Shown here: piece after piece, positions 14,413-17,131 of the stretch
Layout of the letters: the number at the start of each line of letters is the position of its first letter
Numbering within the stretch: position 1 is the first letter of the stretch
Source of the DNA: JACDQM01 sp044373315
GTDB taxonomy: Bacteria; Pseudomonadota; Gammaproteobacteria; Burkholderiales; Burkholderiaceae_C
Direction of reading: 5' to 3'
DNA: 17,131 nt
Assembly (NCBI RefSeq): GCF_044373315.1
Contig: NZ_JBILQK010000078.1
Span: 1-17,131 of the forward strand
Notes under the pieces: generated by a model
Told to the model about the DNA's origin: nothing
Database searches by the model: none
Seen by the model: the letters and a program-made list of their open reading frames with translations, nothing else
Made by a program: the position numbers and the translations under genes

Positions 14413-14638
14413 GGCCGATAAACTTCCGGGGATGGAAAACACACAAGCCAGAAGTGTATGCGGCCCCACCAAGGCCGCCCCGGGAACAAGGGCAAGGCTG
14501 AGCCGCCGTGTCGCCCTGGGGCTGATGCTGACCGCAATGCTGAGCGCCTGCGGCCAGAAAGGCCCGCTGACCCTGCCCAAGGACGCTGCCGCCAAGCCAG
14601 CCGGCAGCGCCAGCAGCCCGACCGCTCAGCGCCCGTGA
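14411..14638 (+). CDS. lptM: Small lipoprotein LptM (YifL family)
   Basis: A small outer-membrane-type lipoprotein whose mature part begins CGQKGPLTLPKD, the hallmark of LptM/YifL. In E. coli LptM associates with the LPS translocon LptD-LptE and aids its maturation. A hydrophobic segment (VALGLMLTAMLSAC) ends at the lipobox Cys, residue 47 from the start used here. The tail is short and Ala/Pro-rich. Start choice is uncertain. ATG 14411 has AGGAG five bases upstream (14401-14405), but the n-region before the hydrophobic core is long. ATG 14432 gives 68 residues and lacks a Shine-Dalgarno; a weak TTGCGG/GATAAA pair (14394-14399, 14417-14422) would make it nearly leaderless. The gene is head-to-head with cyaY, as in many proteobacteria, but is not followed by lysA here. 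Confidence 0.8.
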   Translation: MADKLPGMENTQARSVCGPTKAAPGTRARLSRRVALGLMLTAMLSACGQKGPLTLPKDAAAKPAGSASSPTAQRP

Positions 14639-14648
14639 GCGGACAGCT

Positions 14649-15644
14649 TTAGATGCGACCCTCTGCCACGGCGTGGCAGGCCACCTGGATGCCCTGAAAC
14701 TGCTGCAGCGGTGGGCGCTCCGCCTTGCAACGATCATTGGCATGCGGGCAGCGCGGGTGAAAGCTGCAACCGCTCGGCGGGTTGAGCGGATTGGGCACTT
14801 CGCCTTGCACCGGCGTACGGGCGCGACCCGTCATGTGGATGTCGGGGATCGCATCCAGCAGCATGCGTGTGTAGGGATGTCGCGGATGGCTGAAGAGGTC
14901 GGCCTTGTCGGCCAGTTCGACCAGGCGCCCCAGGTACATCACGCCGACCTTGTCAGCCACATGGCGCACCACGGCCAGGTTGTGCGAGATGAACAGATAG
15001 GTCAGGCCCTGCGTGCGTTGCAGGTCCTTCATGATGTTCAGGACCTGAGCCTGCACCGAAACGTCCAGCGCCGAGGTCGGCTCGTCGCAGACCAGGAATT
15101 CAGGCTCGGTCGCCAGGGCGCGTGCGATCGAGATGCGCTGGCGCTGACCGCCCGAGAACTGGTGCGGGAACTTCTCGCGGTCCGCGGGCGACAGGCCCAC
15201 CGACTGCAGCAGTTCGCCGACGCGCACCTTCATCTCGTCGTCATCCTTGATCAGGCCGTGTTCGCGCAGCGGCTCCCCCACGATGTCCTGCACCTTCCAG
15301 CGTGGATTCAGCGAGGCATAGGGGTCCTGGAAGATCATCTGCATACGCCGACGCAGCGCCTTCGCACCCGCACCAGCCAGGGTGGTCGCGGTGTCCACGC
15401 CATCAACACTGACACTGCCACGCGTCGGCTTGTACAAGCCCACCAGCAGGCGCGCCACCGTGCTCTTGCCGCAACCGGACTCACCCACAAGAGCCAGGGT
15501 CTTGCCCTTCTCGATGCTGAAGCTGACGCCATCGACGGCGTGCACATACATCTTGCCCTTGCCCTCGATCACCCGATTCAACCAGGGCGGCGAGACATCG
15601 AAGACCTTCGCGAGGTCCTTGACTTCAACCAGGGGGCGGCTCAT
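14649..15644 (-). CDS. dppF: Peptide ABC transporter ATP-binding protein, DppF/OppF type
   Basis: A 331-residue cytoplasmic ATPase subunit of a peptide (or nickel-type) importer. Motifs in order are Walker A GESGCGKST (54-62), Q-loop Gln106, signature SGGQRQ (164-169), Walker B ending Asp187-Glu188 (FLVCDEPTSALD) and switch His221. The oligopeptide-transporter C-terminal extension carries CSFHPRCPHANDRC with Cys293, Cys299 and Cys306, plus Cys323. Related OppD/DppD proteins have been reported to bind an Fe-S cluster with such cysteines. The ATG at 15644 overlaps the dppD stop (ATGA); a longer in-frame start at 15692 would lie inside dppD. Substrate cannot be set from sequence, so the Dpp name is at family level. 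It is the last gene of its operon, with only ten bases to the convergent lptM stop. Confidence 0.93.
   Translation of the reverse strand: MSRPLVEVKDLAKVFDVSPPWLNRVIEGKGKMYVHAVDGVSFSIEKGKTLALVGESGCGKSTVARLLVGLYKPTRGSVSVDGVDTATTLAGAGAKALRRRMQMIFQDPYASLNPRWKVQDIVGEPLREHGLIKDDDEMKVRVGELLQSVGLSPADREKFPHQFSGGQRQRISIARALATEPEFLVCDEPTSALDVSVQAQVLNIMKDLQRTQGLTYLFISHNLAVVRHVADKVGVMYLGRLVELADKADLFSHPRHPYTRMLLDAIPDIHMTGRARTPVQGEVPNPLNPPSGCSFHPRCPHANDRCKAERPPLQQFQGIQVACHAVAEGRI
14663..14679. other. Perfect hairpin at the 3' end of dppF, beyond lptM
   Basis: CTGCCAC, loop GGC, GTGGCAG: a 7-bp perfect stem inside the last codons of dppF and 24 bases past the lptM stop. There is no T run on either side. With only ten bases between the two convergent stop codons, this is the only strong structure available to stop lptM transcription. 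Confidence 0.35.
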
Positions 15645-16636
15645 AGCGCTTGTTCCTTCTGAGCTTGCGGCTGGCCGGCCAACAGCCAGCAAGCGGCGCG
15701 GGTCGATCCCGCATCAATCAAATCGGGGCGCTCCTGACGGCAGCGCTCGTGAACCTTGGGGCAACGCGGGTTGAAGGCGCAGCCCTGCGGAATGGCATTC
15801 AGGCGAGGCATCGAGCCATCGATCTGCAGCAGGCGCTCACGGTCCCCGTCCATTGCGGGGATCGAACCCATCAAGCCTGCGGTGTAGGGATGGCTGGGCT
15901 TGTGGATGACGTCATGCACCGGGCCGATCTCGGCCACACGGCCGGCATACATCACCGCCACGCGGTCGCAGGTTTCAGCGATCACGCCCATGTCATGCGT
16001 CACCAGCATGACGGCTGCGCCCTGCTCCTTGCAGATCTTCTTCAGCAAGGAAATGATCTGCGCCTGGATGGACACATCCAGCGCCGTTGTGGGCTCGTCC
16101 GCCACGATCAGTTTGGGACTGGCCGCCAAGGCCAGGGCGATCACCACGCGCTGGCGCATGCCGCCGGAGAACTGGTGCGGATACTGGTCGATGCGTTGCT
16201 CGGCCGCCGGAATGCCGGTCTGCTCCAGCAGTTCAATCGCGCGCTTGCGCGCCTGGCTTTCGCTCAGGTCCAGGTGGGTCGTGATGGTCTCGGTCAGTTG
16301 CCGCCCGATGGTGTACAGCGGGTTCAGTGAGGTCAGCGGATCCTGGAAGATCGCACCGATCTTGCGACCACGGATCTTGCGCATCGCGTCATAGGGCAGG
16401 TTGTCGATGCGCTCGCCGTCCAGCAGTATCTCGCCGCTGGCAATGCGTCCCGGGGGATCCAGCAAGCCGATGATGGAGGCACCCGTCAGGGACTTGCCGG
16501 CACCGGATTCACCCACCACACCGAGGATTTCGCCTGGGGCGATCTCGAAGTTGATGTCATCCAGGGCCAGCAGCGTGCCGTGGCGGGTCGGGAATTCGAC
16601 GCGCAGGTGGCGAACTTCAAGCAGGGGAGAGGTCAT
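15641..16636 (-). CDS. dppD: Peptide ABC transporter ATP-binding protein, DppD/OppD type
   Basis: A 331-residue ATPase partner of DppF. Walker A is GESGAGKS (42-49), the Q-loop is Gln98 (IFQDPLTSLNP), the signature is SGGMRQ (157-162), Walker B ends at Asp180-Glu181 (LIVADEPTTALD) and the switch is His214. The C-terminal extension contains CAFNPRCPKVHERC (Cys286, Cys292, Cys299) and Cys316, a conserved set in this family. I chose the ATG at 16636, 30 bases after the dppC stop. An in-frame TTG at 16645 would add three residues (MSL) but neither start has a strong Shine-Dalgarno. The operon order dppC-dppD-dppF is normal. Glutathione, oligopeptide or nickel-type substrates remain possible. Confidence 0.93.
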   Translation of the reverse strand: MTSPLLEVRHLRVEFPTRHGTLLALDDINFEIAPGEILGVVGESGAGKSLTGASIIGLLDPPGRIASGEILLDGERIDNLPYDAMRKIRGRKIGAIFQDPLTSLNPLYTIGRQLTETITTHLDLSESQARKRAIELLEQTGIPAAEQRIDQYPHQFSGGMRQRVVIALALAASPKLIVADEPTTALDVSIQAQIISLLKKICKEQGAAVMLVTHDMGVIAETCDRVAVMYAGRVAEIGPVHDVIHKPSHPYTAGLMGSIPAMDGDRERLLQIDGSMPRLNAIPQGCAFNPRCPKVHERCRQERPDLIDAGSTRAACWLLAGQPQAQKEQAL

Positions 16637-16666
16637 GAGGCTCAATCTCGATCTTCAGCAGCCGCC

Positions 16667-17131
16667 TCAGCGCAGCCGCGGGTTCAGGGCATCGCGCAGC
16701 CAGTCGCCGAGCAGATTGACGGACAGTGCAATCAGCACCAGCATGACGCCGGGCCACAAGGTGATCCACCATTCGCCGGAAAACAGGAAGTCATTGCCAA
16801 CCCGGATCAGCGTGCCCAGCGAAGGGCTGGTGGGCGGCACACCGACGCCCAGGAAGGACAAGGTGGCTTCAGTGATGATGGCCGCGGCCACCTGGATGGT
16901 GGCCAGCACCAGCACCGGCCCCAGCACGTTGGGCAGCACATGCTTGCGCATGATGCGGAAGGAACTGACGCCGATGACACGCGCGGCCTGCACGTATTCC
17001 TTGTTGCGCTCCACCATGGTCGAACCACGCACCGTGCGGGCGTACTGAACCCAGCCCGACATCGCAATGGCCAGGATCAGCACCATGAAGGCCAGCGAGT
17101 CATGCGCGTTGGGAAACATCGCGCGCCCCAC
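16667..17131 (-). CDS. dppC: Peptide ABC transporter permease, DppC/OppC type (C-terminal part)
   Basis: The last 154 codons of an inner-membrane permease of the binding-protein-dependent transport family; the 5' part is beyond the right edge. Hydrophobic segments are seen at the left end of the fragment (FMVLILAIAMSGWVQYAR), near VLVLATIQVAAAIITEATL and near WPGVMLVLIALSVNLLGDWL. The EAA-loop motif that contacts the ATPases is present as EYVQAARVIGVSSFRIMRKH, followed by VLPN. The C-terminus LGDWLRDALNPRLR is typical of DppC/OppC. It is followed after 30 bases by dppD, with which it must be co-transcribed. The GTG at the window edge is not its true start. Confidence 0.93.
   Translation of the reverse strand: MGRAMFPNAHDSLAFMVLILAIAMSGWVQYARTVRGSTMVERNKEYVQAARVIGVSSFRIMRKHVLPNVLGPVLVLATIQVAAAIITEATLSFLGVGVPPTSPSLGTLIRVGNDFLFSGEWWITLWPGVMLVLIALSVNLLGDWLRDALNPRLR

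Noticed and set aside
15645..15692. Upstream start for dppF at 15692
   Set aside because: It would extend dppF into dppD with a leader (MLAVGRPAASS) unlike the family; the ATGA overlap at 15644 gives the normal N-terminus.
1..17131. tRNA, rRNA, CRISPR array or riboswitch
   Set aside because: The window is almost fully protein-coding. The largest gap (240 bases at 11359-11598) shows only promoter-like and short repeat features, and no array or conserved RNA pattern was seen.

Overview
The window looks like a chromosomal housekeeping segment of a GC-rich betaproteobacterium, most likely Burkholderiales. The reasons are the gene order mrcA/ponA <-> pilMNOPQ - aroK - aroB - dgt - gltB, cyaY divergent from a small LptM-type lipoprotein gene next to the PBP1a gene, strong G/C third-position bias, and protein sequences typical of that order. 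Genus cannot be fixed from the sequence alone.

Layout. Positions 11358 down to 1 form one long minus-strand run. It starts with the type IV pilus alignment and secretin genes pilM-pilN-pilO-pilP-pilQ, which are tightly overlapped or only a few bases apart. Next comes a 719-residue Ig-like-domain lipoprotein, which I regard as an accessory insertion. It is followed by aroK (coupled to the lipoprotein by a TGATG overlap), aroB and dgt. A REP-associated tyrosine transposase (RAYT) gene flanked by GGGGTCAGAC-type repeats comes next, and then the first 102 codons of gltB, cut by the window edge. A 240-bp divergent promoter region (11359-11598) separates pilM from mrcA (PBP1a), which reads rightwards. 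mrcA converges on cyaY (minus). cyaY is head-to-head with the small lipoprotein gene lptM, and the two genes share almost no intergenic DNA. lptM converges on a peptide-type ABC transporter operon (dppC partial, dppD, dppF) on the minus strand that runs in from the right edge. There is no stretch over 300 bases without a gene.

How the parts fit. PilM (cytoplasmic, actin-like) binds PilN. PilN and PilO form the inner-membrane alignment complex, and lipoprotein PilP joins it to the outer-membrane secretin PilQ. aroK and aroB supply two shikimate-pathway steps, Dgt-like protein hydrolyses dNTPs, GltB makes glutamate, PBP1a builds peptidoglycan, CyaY is the frataxin homologue in Fe-S metabolism, and the Dpp-type system imports short peptides.

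The least ordinary items are: the Ig-like lipoprotein wedged between pilQ and aroK, with an EF-hand-like loop and a cysteine-bearing C-terminal half I cannot assign; the intact RAYT unit, whose last codons lie inside its own flanking repeat; short ordered repeats in the pilM and mrcA promoters; and the absence of lysA after lptM. I did not find a clearly new multi-gene system. The lipoprotein is the best candidate for something undescribed.
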